DNA of 27,171 nucleotides. It comes from Rhodospirillaceae bacterium. Its GTDB lineage: Bacteria; Pseudomonadota; Alphaproteobacteria; UBA828. The notes beneath the pieces are model-generated. The model was not told the DNA's origin, ran no database searches, and worked only from the letters and a program-made list of their open reading frames with translations. The number at the start of each line of letters is the position of its first letter. The first letter of the stretch is position 1. Of the stretch, positions 16,633 to 23,210 are shown piece after piece. Position numbers and translations under genes: made by a program. The stretch is from NCBI GenBank assembly GCA_028819955.1, contig JAPPKP010000045.1, forward strand, positions 1 to 27,171, read 5' to 3'.

Positions 16633-16705
16633 CCTGAAATACAGTACGCTCCGTCTTGTCTCTACAGTCTCGTTAATCTCGTTGCTACTGGACCTGTGTT
16701 TTCGT

Positions 16706-16774
16706 ATGAATTGTATCGTTGACCCAATATGAATTGTGTCGCTGATCTAATATGAATTGTGTCGGTGATTTAAC
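16706..16774. repeat. Three tandem 23-bp repeats
   Basis: Units start at 16706, 16729 and 16752, each beginning ATGAATTGT and continuing with a TCG-TGA core. They could be repeated binding sites in the adhesin upstream region, or the repeated terminal sites of an insertion-sequence end (IS21-type elements have such repeats). No transposase gene is near. Confidence 0.8.
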
Positions 16775-16964
16775 CGGTACAGTACTTGTTGGATTCATCG
16801 GTTTGTTGCGGACAGTCGCGGCCGAACGATAGAAGCAGATGAGGGAGGTGCCGGGTTGGCGTCGCTGGCCCTGAGCATTGGCGGCGCCGGCCGGCTGCTG
16901 CGCAAACGGTTTGCTATCCTGCGGATTCCGGAGGAGCGTGAGGGGCGCGTTTCGTTGCGGGTAC

Positions 16965-16994
16965 TTGACAGAGAAACGAATCACAGGGCAATAG
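16965..16994 (+). promoter_or_regulatory. Possible promoter of the serine hydrolase gene
   Basis: A perfect -35 TTGACA at 16965-16970 is followed at 18 bases by a poor -10 (CAATAG). The transcript would run through the tRNA fragment into the hydrolase gene. Confidence 0.3.
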
Positions 16995-17076
16995 ACGGAA
17001 GACCCGACTTTCGACGCAACTAAGACCACGGGAGTCAGATATTCCTTAATTGATGGATCCGGGGGTCAAAGTTGAT

Positions 17077-17109
17077 GGGTCCGAGGTTCGACTCCTTGTG
17101 CGCCCACCA
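17077..17109 (+). other. tRNA 3'-end fragment, likely integration scar
   Basis: The sequence folds as a T arm and acceptor 3' strand: stem CGAGG (17082-17086), loop TTCGACT, stem CCTTG (17094-17098), then TGCGCCC, discriminator A and CCA at 17107-17109. There is no matching GGGCGCA 5' acceptor or anticodon arm in the preceding 80 bases, so the tRNA is not intact. Such 3' pieces are left where integrases use a tRNA gene as attachment site. Identity of the tRNA is not clear. Confidence 0.7.
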
Positions 17110-17145
17110 TCCATCGAAAATGTGCCGGTTAAGCGGGAGGTATCC

Positions 17146-18312
17146 ATGGCGCTCAGGGACAGCGTGGACGGAATCCTGAAGGCTGCGGTTTCGAGGGGCG
17201 ATGTGCCCGGGGTTGCCGCGGGCGCGACCACGGTGGAGGAAACCGTTTATGAGGGCGGTTTCGGCGAACGCACGGCCGGCAGCGGCACGACGATGACGCC
17301 GGATACGGTCGGCTGGATCGCATCGATGACAAAGGTCCTCACCGGCGCGGCAGCCATGCAGCTGGTCGAGCAAGGCAGGATGGAGCTCGACGAGCCGGCG
17401 AGCGCAGTCATCCCCTATCTCGGCAGGGTCGAGGTGCTGGAAGGCTTCGACGACGATGGCCAGCCGAAGACGCGCCCGCCGAAGCAGCAGGTGACGCTGC
17501 GCCACCTGCTGACCCACACCTCCGGCTTTGCCTATGAGATCTGGAGCGAGGACATCCTGGCCTATCAGGAGGCTAAGGGCGTGCCGCAGATCACGACCTG
17601 CGAGAACGCCGCGCTGACGACGCCGCTCCTGTTCGATCCGGGCGACCGCTGGGACTACGGCATCGGCATCGACTGGGCCGGCAAGATGATCGAGGCGGTG
17701 AGCGGCCAGCGGCTCGGGCACTATATGAAGGAGAACATCTTCGACCCGCTCGGCATGGACGACACGGCCTTCCGGATCACGCCGGCGATGCAGCAACGGA
17801 TCGCGACCGTCCATGCACGCGGCGAAGACGGCGCCTGGATACCGATGGAGTTCACCATCGAGCAAGACCCCGAGTTCGAGATGGGCGGCGCCGGCCTCTA
17901 CTCCACGGTCAACGACTACCTCAAATTCATCCGTATGATCCTGAACAACGGCGTGGCGAACGGCCACCGGGTGCTCAGGCCCGAGACCGTCGAGACCATG
18001 TCGGCCAACAGCATCGGCAACAGCTGTGTCGTGAAGCTCTCCACAGCCATGCCACCCTACTCCAACGATGCGGAATTCTTCCCCGGCATGGAGAAGACCT
18101 GGGGGCTGACCTTCATGATCAACAACGAGGCCGCGCCGACCGGCCGCACCGCAGGCAGCCTCGGCTGGGCCGGCCTCGCCAATTCCTATTTCTGGATCGA
18201 TCCTGCGAAGGGCATCGGCGGCGCCTACCTGACCCAGATCCTGCCCTTCGCGGACGAGAAGTCTCTGCCGCTCTACCTCGATTTCGAAACGGCGGTTTAC
18301 CGGAGCCTGTAG
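17146..18312 (+). CDS. Serine hydrolase, beta-lactamase/family VIII esterase type
   Basis: A 388-residue protein of the class C beta-lactamase fold. The nucleophile motif is S60-M-T-K63 and the second-motif Tyr171 is in WDYGIGIDW; the third motif appears as WAGLANSYFWIDP near the C-terminus instead of the KTG of true beta-lactamases. That pattern points to an esterase or amidase like EstB, not to antibiotic resistance. No signal peptide is seen, so it is probably cytoplasmic. I chose the ATG at 17146, which has GGGAGG 5 bases ahead; an in-frame ATG at 17050 would translate through the tRNA fragment and is unlikely. It is convergent with the MocR-type gene. Confidence 0.9.
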   Translation: MALRDSVDGILKAAVSRGDVPGVAAGATTVEETVYEGGFGERTAGSGTTMTPDTVGWIASMTKVLTGAAAMQLVEQGRMELDEPASAVIPYLGRVEVLEGFDDDGQPKTRPPKQQVTLRHLLTHTSGFAYEIWSEDILAYQEAKGVPQITTCENAALTTPLLFDPGDRWDYGIGIDWAGKMIEAVSGQRLGHYMKENIFDPLGMDDTAFRITPAMQQRIATVHARGEDGAWIPMEFTIEQDPEFEMGGAGLYSTVNDYLKFIRMILNNGVANGHRVLRPETVETMSANSIGNSCVVKLSTAMPPYSNDAEFFPGMEKTWGLTFMINNEAAPTGRTAGSLGWAGLANSYFWIDPAKGIGGAYLTQILPFADEKSLPLYLDFETAVYRSL

Positions 18313-18367
18313 ACGCCGGAGACGCCCACGCGTTCCCGGCTGCGCAATCGTCCACCGGAGAGAATAT

Positions 18368-18387
18368 CCGGCTCTTGCCGGAGCCGG
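18368..18387 (+). terminator. Hairpin after the serine hydrolase gene
   Basis: Perfect 7-bp stem CCGGCTC / GAGCCGG with a 6-base loop, 55 bases after the stop codon and before the convergent MocR-type gene. No T-tract follows, so it is only a possible terminator. Confidence 0.35.
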
Positions 18388-18485
18388 TCAGCGCGAAGGC
18401 GGGCACCTCGCGCGAGCCGGCCGGATCGCCGGTCTGGAGGCCGACTGATCCGCTCGATCGCTGCCGTGGTCGAGCCGGACGCGAA

Positions 18486-19910
18486 TTAGGCGCTGCTTGT
18501 ACGGGCGGCGCAGTCGATCAATGCCTCGAGCTCTCGAAACATCGCATCGCCCTGACAGAAGGCGACGTTGAACCGCATCTTCGGCGATGGCTCCATGTTG
18601 GGTCGAAACAGGGTGCCGGGCGCGAGCAGCAGGCTGCGCTCGACCGCCGCCTCGGCCAGAGGCGTCGTATCGACAATCCCTGGAATGTCCAGCCAGGCGA
18701 ACAGCCCGTGTGTTCCGTCGTTGGCCGGACCGAGACCGAGTGCCTCGAGACGGCGAACTGCCGCGACGCGCGCTTTCTGTATCCTGTCAAAGAGCCTGGT
18801 GCGAAACTTCCTGTAGTTTCCCTGGTCGATCACCTCGCAAACCAGCCGCTCCGCATATTCGGAGGTGGCCGACTGGGTCAGGAGCTTCAGGTCCGCCAGA
18901 TCCCGAAGGAGGTCCTTGTGGCCCGCGAGAAACCCGACCCGTAGCCGCGGCGACAGAATCATGGAAAAACTGGTCGTAAAGAGCACGCGGTCCAACTGGT
19001 CGAGGCCGGCAAGGCGGGGCGGGGCTTCCGGATGGCACAAGGCGTACAGGGCCTCCTCGACGATATGGAAGTCGTAACGCTCGGCGAGCTTGAGAAGCTT
19101 GAACATGGTTCCCTGGGCGATGCTGTTGCCCGTCGGATTCTGAACGATCGGAGTCGTGATGTAGAGGCGCGGACGGTGCGCCTTCGCGAGAGCCTCCAGC
19201 CGTTCCAGATCCGGCCCTTCGTCGGTCCACGGCACCCCGTAGACATTAGCGCCGAGGGCGCGCATAAGTCCGAACCACTGGTAATGCCCGGGATCGTCGA
19301 CAAGGACTGCGTCTTCGGGCCGGACCATATGGCGGGCCACCAGGTCGATGCTGCCGGTGATGCCATTGGTTAGCAGTATCTGTTTCGGACACGCCTCGAT
19401 TCCGTGTTCGGCAAGCAGACGGCAGACATGTGCACGCAACGGGGGGAAGCCGAACGGGTCGCCATAGCCGCTATCGAGGCCGTCAACTCCCCGGCGCGCC
19501 AGTTCGCGCATGGCCCGGTCCAGCCCGTTTTCCTCCTGCCACGACTGCGGCAGCCAGCCGCTGCCGGGCCGGTACTTGAAGCGGTTCTGGTTCGTCTGCT
19601 TCCGCAGGAGCCAGAGCACGTCGTCAGCCTGGGTCGCTTGCGGTTCGGCTTCGTCCGGCTCCTCCGGCCGACATGGCTTGTTGACGAAGAAGCCGGCGCC
19701 GGGCCGCGATCGGACATGGCCCGAGGCGACGAGCTGATCGTAGGCGTTGACGACCGTGAGCTTGCTGACGCTGTGGGTGGCAGCGAATTGGCGGATGGAG
19801 GGCAGACGGGTACCAGGGCGAAGCACCCTCTCGTCCACCAAACGTCCGATCCCCTTGACGATCTGCTCGGCCAGCGGCGTGCGCCGCGGCGAATCCAGAT
19901 GGATCAACAT
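18486..19910 (-). CDS. MocR-type GntR regulator with altered PLP site
   Basis: A 474-residue fusion of a GntR winged helix (about residues 8-75, with RLPSIRQFAATHSVSKLTV) and a fold-type I aminotransferase domain. Family members bind PLP through a lysine and sense amino-type ligands. Here the expected lysine is Met317 (TSFSMILSPRLRVGFLAG; relatives have FSK). The expected Asp that binds the pyridine nitrogen is Glu286 in VEEALY, exactly 28 residues after Asn258 of QNPTG as in relatives. The C-terminal substrate Arg in MRFNVAF is kept. PLP can therefore not be held as a Schiff base in the usual way. The ATG at 19910 has GGGGAGA 7 bases ahead. It is divergent from the GntR/FCD gene; its targets are unknown. 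Confidence 0.9.
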   Translation of the reverse strand: MLIHLDSPRRTPLAEQIVKGIGRLVDERVLRPGTRLPSIRQFAATHSVSKLTVVNAYDQLVASGHVRSRPGAGFFVNKPCRPEEPDEAEPQATQADDVLWLLRKQTNQNRFKYRPGSGWLPQSWQEENGLDRAMRELARRGVDGLDSGYGDPFGFPPLRAHVCRLLAEHGIEACPKQILLTNGITGSIDLVARHMVRPEDAVLVDDPGHYQWFGLMRALGANVYGVPWTDEGPDLERLEALAKAHRPRLYITTPIVQNPTGNSIAQGTMFKLLKLAERYDFHIVEEALYALCHPEAPPRLAGLDQLDRVLFTTSFSMILSPRLRVGFLAGHKDLLRDLADLKLLTQSATSEYAERLVCEVIDQGNYRKFRTRLFDRIQKARVAAVRRLEALGLGPANDGTHGLFAWLDIPGIVDTTPLAEAAVERSLLLAPGTLFRPNMEPSPKMRFNVAFCQGDAMFRELEALIDCAARTSSA

Positions 19911-20209
19911 TTCAAGTCTCCCCGTGTCGAAAGGCTGAGTTCACTGACGGCCCGCGATGTGGCGGCAAGCCCCGTCCAGAAAGCGGTCTGCGGTTGCCAA
20001 CGCCCAGGTGCCATGTCGTCCGACGGTGGCAATTCAAGCTCCGTGCTTGAGGGGCGCAGGGTGGAAGCGGAGCCGGTCCCGAGCCCATCGGGGGTGCAAG
20101 TGTCGCGAACGGAAATGAGCGATCGATCAGCAATGCGGTTGCTTTCCAGCCAGTCCGTTGCGCGGCACCGGTGAGGCGGGAGCCCGGTCGTCTCGGTCCT
20201 GTTGCGGTA

Positions 20210-20238
20210 TTGACATTCAACATACATTAGACGATATA
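20210..20238 (+). promoter_or_regulatory. Sigma70-type promoter of the GntR gene
   Basis: TTGACA at 20210-20215, a 17-base spacer and GATATA at 20233-20238, inside an AT-rich stretch about 93 bases before the gene. Confidence 0.55.
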
Positions 20239-20288
20239 CGGTATAGGAAAAAGATATTCTATAAAATATGTGAATGCATATATCACAT

Positions 20289-20314
20289 ATCACGGATTCT
20301 CACATATCCGTGAT
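20289..20314. promoter_or_regulatory. Perfect 9-bp inverted repeat, candidate autoregulatory operator
   Basis: ATCACGGAT (20289-20297) and ATCCGTGAT (20306-20314) are perfect inverted arms with an 8-base spacer, just upstream of the ribosome site of the GntR gene. It is longer than the usual FadR-type site, and it could also form an RNA hairpin. Extra ATATCAC copies lie just to the left. Confidence 0.55.
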
Positions 20315-20330
20315 GATCGGAGAGAAGCGC

Positions 20331-20996
20331 ATGAGCACGGACGCCTATCGCGTGCTTCGTCACGAAATCCTGTACGGCACGATGATGCCGGGCGACCGGC
20401 TGCGGATAGCGGACCTCAACGACCGCTACCGGCTGGGACTGACACCGATCCGCGAGGCGCTGATGCGGTTGGCGAGCGAGGGCCTCGTCTCATGGCAAAG
20501 CTATCGCGGTGCAAGAGTGGCCGGGATCGACATCGAAGAGTTCCGGGACATGGCTCGAACCCGTCGGCAAATCGGGCGGCTGTGCCTGACGCAGGCCATC
20601 GAGCTGGGTGACGCGGCCTGGGAGGCGGAGATCATGCGGTCGTTTCACCTGCTGAAGCGAACGCCTTTTCCAAGCTCATCCGGTGTCACGGAAACGCCCG
20701 ACAACTGGGTACGTTTCCACCGCGAGTTCCATTACGCGCTGATCGCTGCTTGCGGGTCTCCGTGGCTCCTGCGGTTCTGGGAAACGCTGGCTGACCATTC
20801 GGAGCGCTATCGCAAACTACGGCTGCTCCGTTCCGACGACGGGCAGCCAGTGGACCGCGATATCAGTCGCGAGCATGAGCAAATCATGCTGGCGGTCATC
20901 GCCCGCGACACTTCCGCCGCGACCGTGCTCTTGGACAGGCATCTGACCCAGACCGAAAAGGCGGTGGCCAGACTTCTCGAACTGGACGGAAAGTAG
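20331..20996 (+). CDS. GntR family regulator with FCD ligand domain
   Basis: A 221-residue FadR-like transcription factor. Residues about 4-66 are the winged helix (GDRLRIADLNDRYRLGLTPIREALMRL style), and residues about 75-215 are the all-helical FCD domain with the metal and ligand residues H130/H134, H182 and H204. Family members bind small acids and mostly repress a neighbouring catabolic operon. The ATG at 20331 has GGAGAGAAG ahead; an ATG at 20313 would start inside the palindrome and is less likely. No obvious target operon follows: the next DNA is an IS remnant and an orphan transporter ATPase, so its original target may have been lost. Confidence 0.9.
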   Translation: MSTDAYRVLRHEILYGTMMPGDRLRIADLNDRYRLGLTPIREALMRLASEGLVSWQSYRGARVAGIDIEEFRDMARTRRQIGRLCLTQAIELGDAAWEAEIMRSFHLLKRTPFPSSSGVTETPDNWVRFHREFHYALIAACGSPWLLRFWETLADHSERYRKLRLLRSDDGQPVDRDISREHEQIMLAVIARDTSAATVLLDRHLTQTEKAVARLLELDGK

Positions 20997-21317
20997 GTAG
21001 ACGGCCGGATCGAGACGGCCGCCTGCCGGCAGGGTCAGGCTGGAGAGGGTTGCGTGGCTGGAGAGGCCCAGCGGCACGCCCTTCAGGCGCATCAGGCTCA
21101 CGATCTCCTCCGGCCGGTAACGCTTTCTTGCCATCGCTGGTCGTCCTCTTTCCATAACCTAAGGGTGGACCAATCCGATGGGGGAAGATCACCGCCTCCC
21201 TAACGCACAAATAAGGCCGCTTTGCAGTTCGGCGCTAGCGTATCGCGGGCCTGGTTTTCAAGGCATAGGGCTGTGCTAACGTGAAGGAACGTCGGAGCCC
21301 GACGTGGGAGCGGTCTT
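20997..21317. other. 321-base spacer with IS remnant
   Basis: Holds an IS3-type remnant and a perfect 12-base palindrome CCTGCCGGCAGG at 21022-21033, next to a 5-bp stem GGCCG/CGGCC (21003-21020) that may end the GntR transcript. The LivF gene promoter should be in its right end; no clear boxes seen. Confidence 0.55.
21087..21190 (-). mobile_element. Remnant of an IS3-family insertion sequence (orfA start)
   Basis: On the minus strand an ATG at 21134 opens MARKRYRPEEIVSLMR, which matches the start of IS3-family OrfA transposase proteins. Similarity stops after about 16 residues. Upstream, around 21159-21190, the sequence TAAGGGTGGACCAATCC resembles the left terminal region of these elements. 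The rest of the element is absent, so this is an inactive end fragment. Confidence 0.6.
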
Positions 21318-22019
21318 ATGGAACTCGCGCTCGACGCCGTCACCTCCGGCTATGGCGGCATCCCGATCGTCCGAGAGGTTTCGCTCGGGGTCGGCACGGG
21401 CGAGATCGTCGCCATCGTCGGCCGCAACGGGGTCGGCAAGACGACGCTGATCGAGACCGTCGCGGGCCTGCTGCCGGTCATGGCCGGCGGCATCGAGTTC
21501 CGGGGCCAGGACGTCACCCGCGCCGATGTGCGCGACCGCGCGCGTATGGGGATGGGCTACGTGCCCCAGGGGCGCGGAATCTTCTCGCGCCTATCGGTGG
21601 AGGAGAACCTCAGGATGGGCGAGCTGGTCGGCGGCAAGCGCGCCGAGACCGCCTTCGAACGAGTCTACGAGTGGTTCCCGCGGCTGCGCGAGCGGCGCCG
21701 GCAGCGGGCGGGCACCCTCAGCGGCGGCGAGCAACAGATGCTCGCCATCGGACGCATCCTGGTGGGCCGCCCGAGCATCCTGCTGCTCGACGAGCCGTCG
21801 GAAGGCATCCAGCCAACCATCGTCGAGCTCATCGCCGACGTGATCGCGAGCCTCAACCGGAAGGACTCGCTCACAGTGCTGCTGGTCGAGCAGAACATCG
21901 ACCTGGTGTGCGCGACCGCCCATCGCTGCATCGTGGTGGACAAGGGCGCGACGGCGGCGACGCTCACGCCCGAGGAGCTCGCCGACCCAGAGGTCGCGCG
22001 CCAGTACCTCGCGATCTAG
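21318..22019 (+). CDS. livF: Branched-chain amino acid-type ABC transporter ATPase (LivF-like)
   Basis: A 233-residue ABC ATPase that would power a HAAT-family importer at the inner membrane. Walker A is GRNGVGKTT (35-43), the Q-loop is YVPQGRGIF (typical of LivF/UrtE), the signature is LSGGEQQ (134-140), Walker B is ILLLDEP (154-160), and VEQN replaces the H-loop region as in LivF. The ATG has GGGAG 7 bases ahead. No livG, permease or binding-protein gene is adjacent. Upstream is an IS remnant and downstream a convergent gene only 19 bases away, so it is an orphan, perhaps left by a deletion. UrtE (urea) is an alternative. Confidence 0.88.
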   Translation: MELALDAVTSGYGGIPIVREVSLGVGTGEIVAIVGRNGVGKTTLIETVAGLLPVMAGGIEFRGQDVTRADVRDRARMGMGYVPQGRGIFSRLSVEENLRMGELVGGKRAETAFERVYEWFPRLRERRRQRAGTLSGGEQQMLAIGRILVGRPSILLLDEPSEGIQPTIVELIADVIASLNRKDSLTVLLVEQNIDLVCATAHRCIVVDKGATAATLTPEELADPEVARQYLAI

Positions 22020-22038
22020 CCCGCGTCCGCAGTGGACA

Positions 22039-23106
22039 CTATGTGGACGGTGGTGGCGGTTCGCTCGCGTGGAGGGCGTCGAGAAAAGTCTCGATCTGCG
22101 CCTTCGCAATGTCTTGGGTGATGAACACGATCCGCGTGCGCCGGTCGTCATCGGGCCACGCCTCCAGCCACTGAACCGGATGAAACAGGTGCTGGACGCC
22201 GTGGATGACGGCTGGTCTCCCCGGTCGCTCGGCGACGTTGACGATGCCCTTGACCCGTAACAGGTCGGCGCCTCTGCCGGCGATCAGCGCTTCGAGAAAG
22301 TACGAGAACGCGGCTTCGTTCACCGGCTCATCGCGGGTCACGCAGTAGGCGCCTATGCTGTCATCGTGTCGGTTCACGTCGTGGCCATGACGGTCGTGGC
22401 CCCCCACCTTACCCTGTTCGGCGAAGGCTTCCTCGCGCAGCCAACGCCCGACTTCGGGGCTCTTGCTCTCCATGTCGTAGAGACCGATATCGAACAGCAT
22501 CGACGGCTCCGCCCGGCCCCTCTCGATCACGTCCATGGCAGCGCCCGGATTGAGCGCTCGAAGCTGGACCCGGAGTGCATCGACGTCAGCCGGCGCGGCC
22601 AAGTCCGTCTTCGTCAGCAGCAGGCGGTCGGCCACGGCCACCTGCTTCACCGCCTCCTCGTGGGCGGCGAGAGTGGGCGCGCCGTTCACGCAATCGACGG
22701 TGGTGACGACGCCGTCCAGTCGATAGACGGCGACGATCAGGCGATCCCGCATCAGCGTGTGCAGGATTGGAGCCGGGTCTGCCAGCCCCGTGGTCTCGAT
22801 GACGAGGCGCGCGAAGGGCGAGACCATGCCGTGCTTGCGGCGCCGATAGAGGTCTTGCAGCGCGCTCAGAACATCGCCCCGCGCCGAGCAGCACAGACAG
22901 CCGCCGCGCAGTTCGACGATATCCTCGCTGGTCTTCTCCACCAGGGCGTGATCGAGGCTGATCTCGCCGAACTCGTTGATCACGACGGCCGTGTTGGCGA
23001 ATGCGGGCTGGCCGAGAAGATGGGAGAGCACCGTCGTCTTGCCGCTGCCGAGAAAGCCGGTGATGACCGTCACCGGAATTAGCTCCTCAGGGGGGCGTTG
23101 CGGCAT
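22039..23106 (-). CDS. CobW/ZigA-type metal-chaperone GTPase (COG0523)
   Basis: A 355-residue G3E GTPase. Residues 17-25 are the P-loop GFLGSGKTT; the metal motif is GGCLCC (Cys70, 72, 73); TKTD at 165-168 is the guanine-specificity motif. A His-rich stretch (H237, H240, H242, H247) leads to a CobW C-terminal domain. Family members deliver zinc or other metals, or insert cobalt or nickel, into target enzymes. The gene is last in the minus-strand run and lies 14 bases after the SDR remnant stop. Inference: it may supply metal to the neighbouring oxidoreductase, but general zinc handling is as likely. Confidence 0.9.
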   Translation of the reverse strand: MPQRPPEELIPVTVITGFLGSGKTTVLSHLLGQPAFANTAVVINEFGEISLDHALVEKTSEDIVELRGGCLCCSARGDVLSALQDLYRRRKHGMVSPFARLVIETTGLADPAPILHTLMRDRLIVAVYRLDGVVTTVDCVNGAPTLAAHEEAVKQVAVADRLLLTKTDLAAPADVDALRVQLRALNPGAAMDVIERGRAEPSMLFDIGLYDMESKSPEVGRWLREEAFAEQGKVGGHDRHGHDVNRHDDSIGAYCVTRDEPVNEAAFSYFLEALIAGRGADLLRVKGIVNVAERPGRPAVIHGVQHLFHPVQWLEAWPDDDRRTRIVFITQDIAKAQIETFLDALHASEPPPPST

Positions 23107-23120
23107 CGGCGGAAGCCCCG

Positions 23121-23210
23121 CTAAGCGGACCGCCGGCGGTCGGCGCGAACGACTGCCGCCCCGATGCCGCTCGACGCGCCGGTCACGAGAGCGGACTCGT
23201 AGCCGTTCAC
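23121..23210 (-). pseudogene. Truncated SDR gene remnant
   Basis: A GTG at 23210 overlaps the stop codon of the oxidoreductase gene (GTGA) and opens VNGYESALVTGASSGIGAAV, an unmistakable SDR nucleotide-binding start. After about 23 residues the similarity ends (RADRRRSA) and a TAG follows at 23121. The remaining 220 or so residues of an SDR are missing and the CobW gene begins 14 bases on. The start-stop overlap shows the complete SDR was once translationally coupled to the oxidoreductase. Confidence 0.75.

Larger units (their letters stand above)
16520..17145. other. 626-base AT-richer intergenic region
   Basis: Separates the divergent adhesin and serine hydrolase genes. It holds a palindrome, three tandem 23-bp repeats, a possible promoter for the hydrolase and a tRNA 3'-end fragment. 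Open frames here do not resemble proteins; I treat it as regulatory and junction DNA with possible mobile-element remains. Confidence 0.7.
19911..20330. other. 420-base region between two divergent regulators
   Basis: The first 300 bases are GC-rich with no convincing gene. The last 120 are AT-rich and hold a promoter and a palindrome for the GntR gene. Short open frames on the minus strand show no protein-like features. Confidence 0.6.

Noticed and set aside
16685..17029. 114-codon minus-strand frame across the 23-bp repeats
   Set aside because: Translation of AT-rich repeats and spacer without ribosome site or protein-like pattern; treated as non-coding.
17035..17967. 310-codon minus-strand frame ending in WWAHKESNLGP
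   Set aside because: This ending is the antisense translation of a tRNA 3' end, a well-known source of false proteins; the rest is antisense to the serine hydrolase.
17146..18312. Beta-lactamase resistance gene
   Set aside because: The S-x-x-K and Tyr motifs fit the fold, but the KTG triad of true beta-lactamases is replaced by a WAG-type motif of esterases and no export signal is present.
19904..20293. 129-codon minus-strand frame upstream of the MocR-type gene
   Set aside because: No ribosome site or recognised motif, and it overlaps the promoter and palindrome of the GntR gene.
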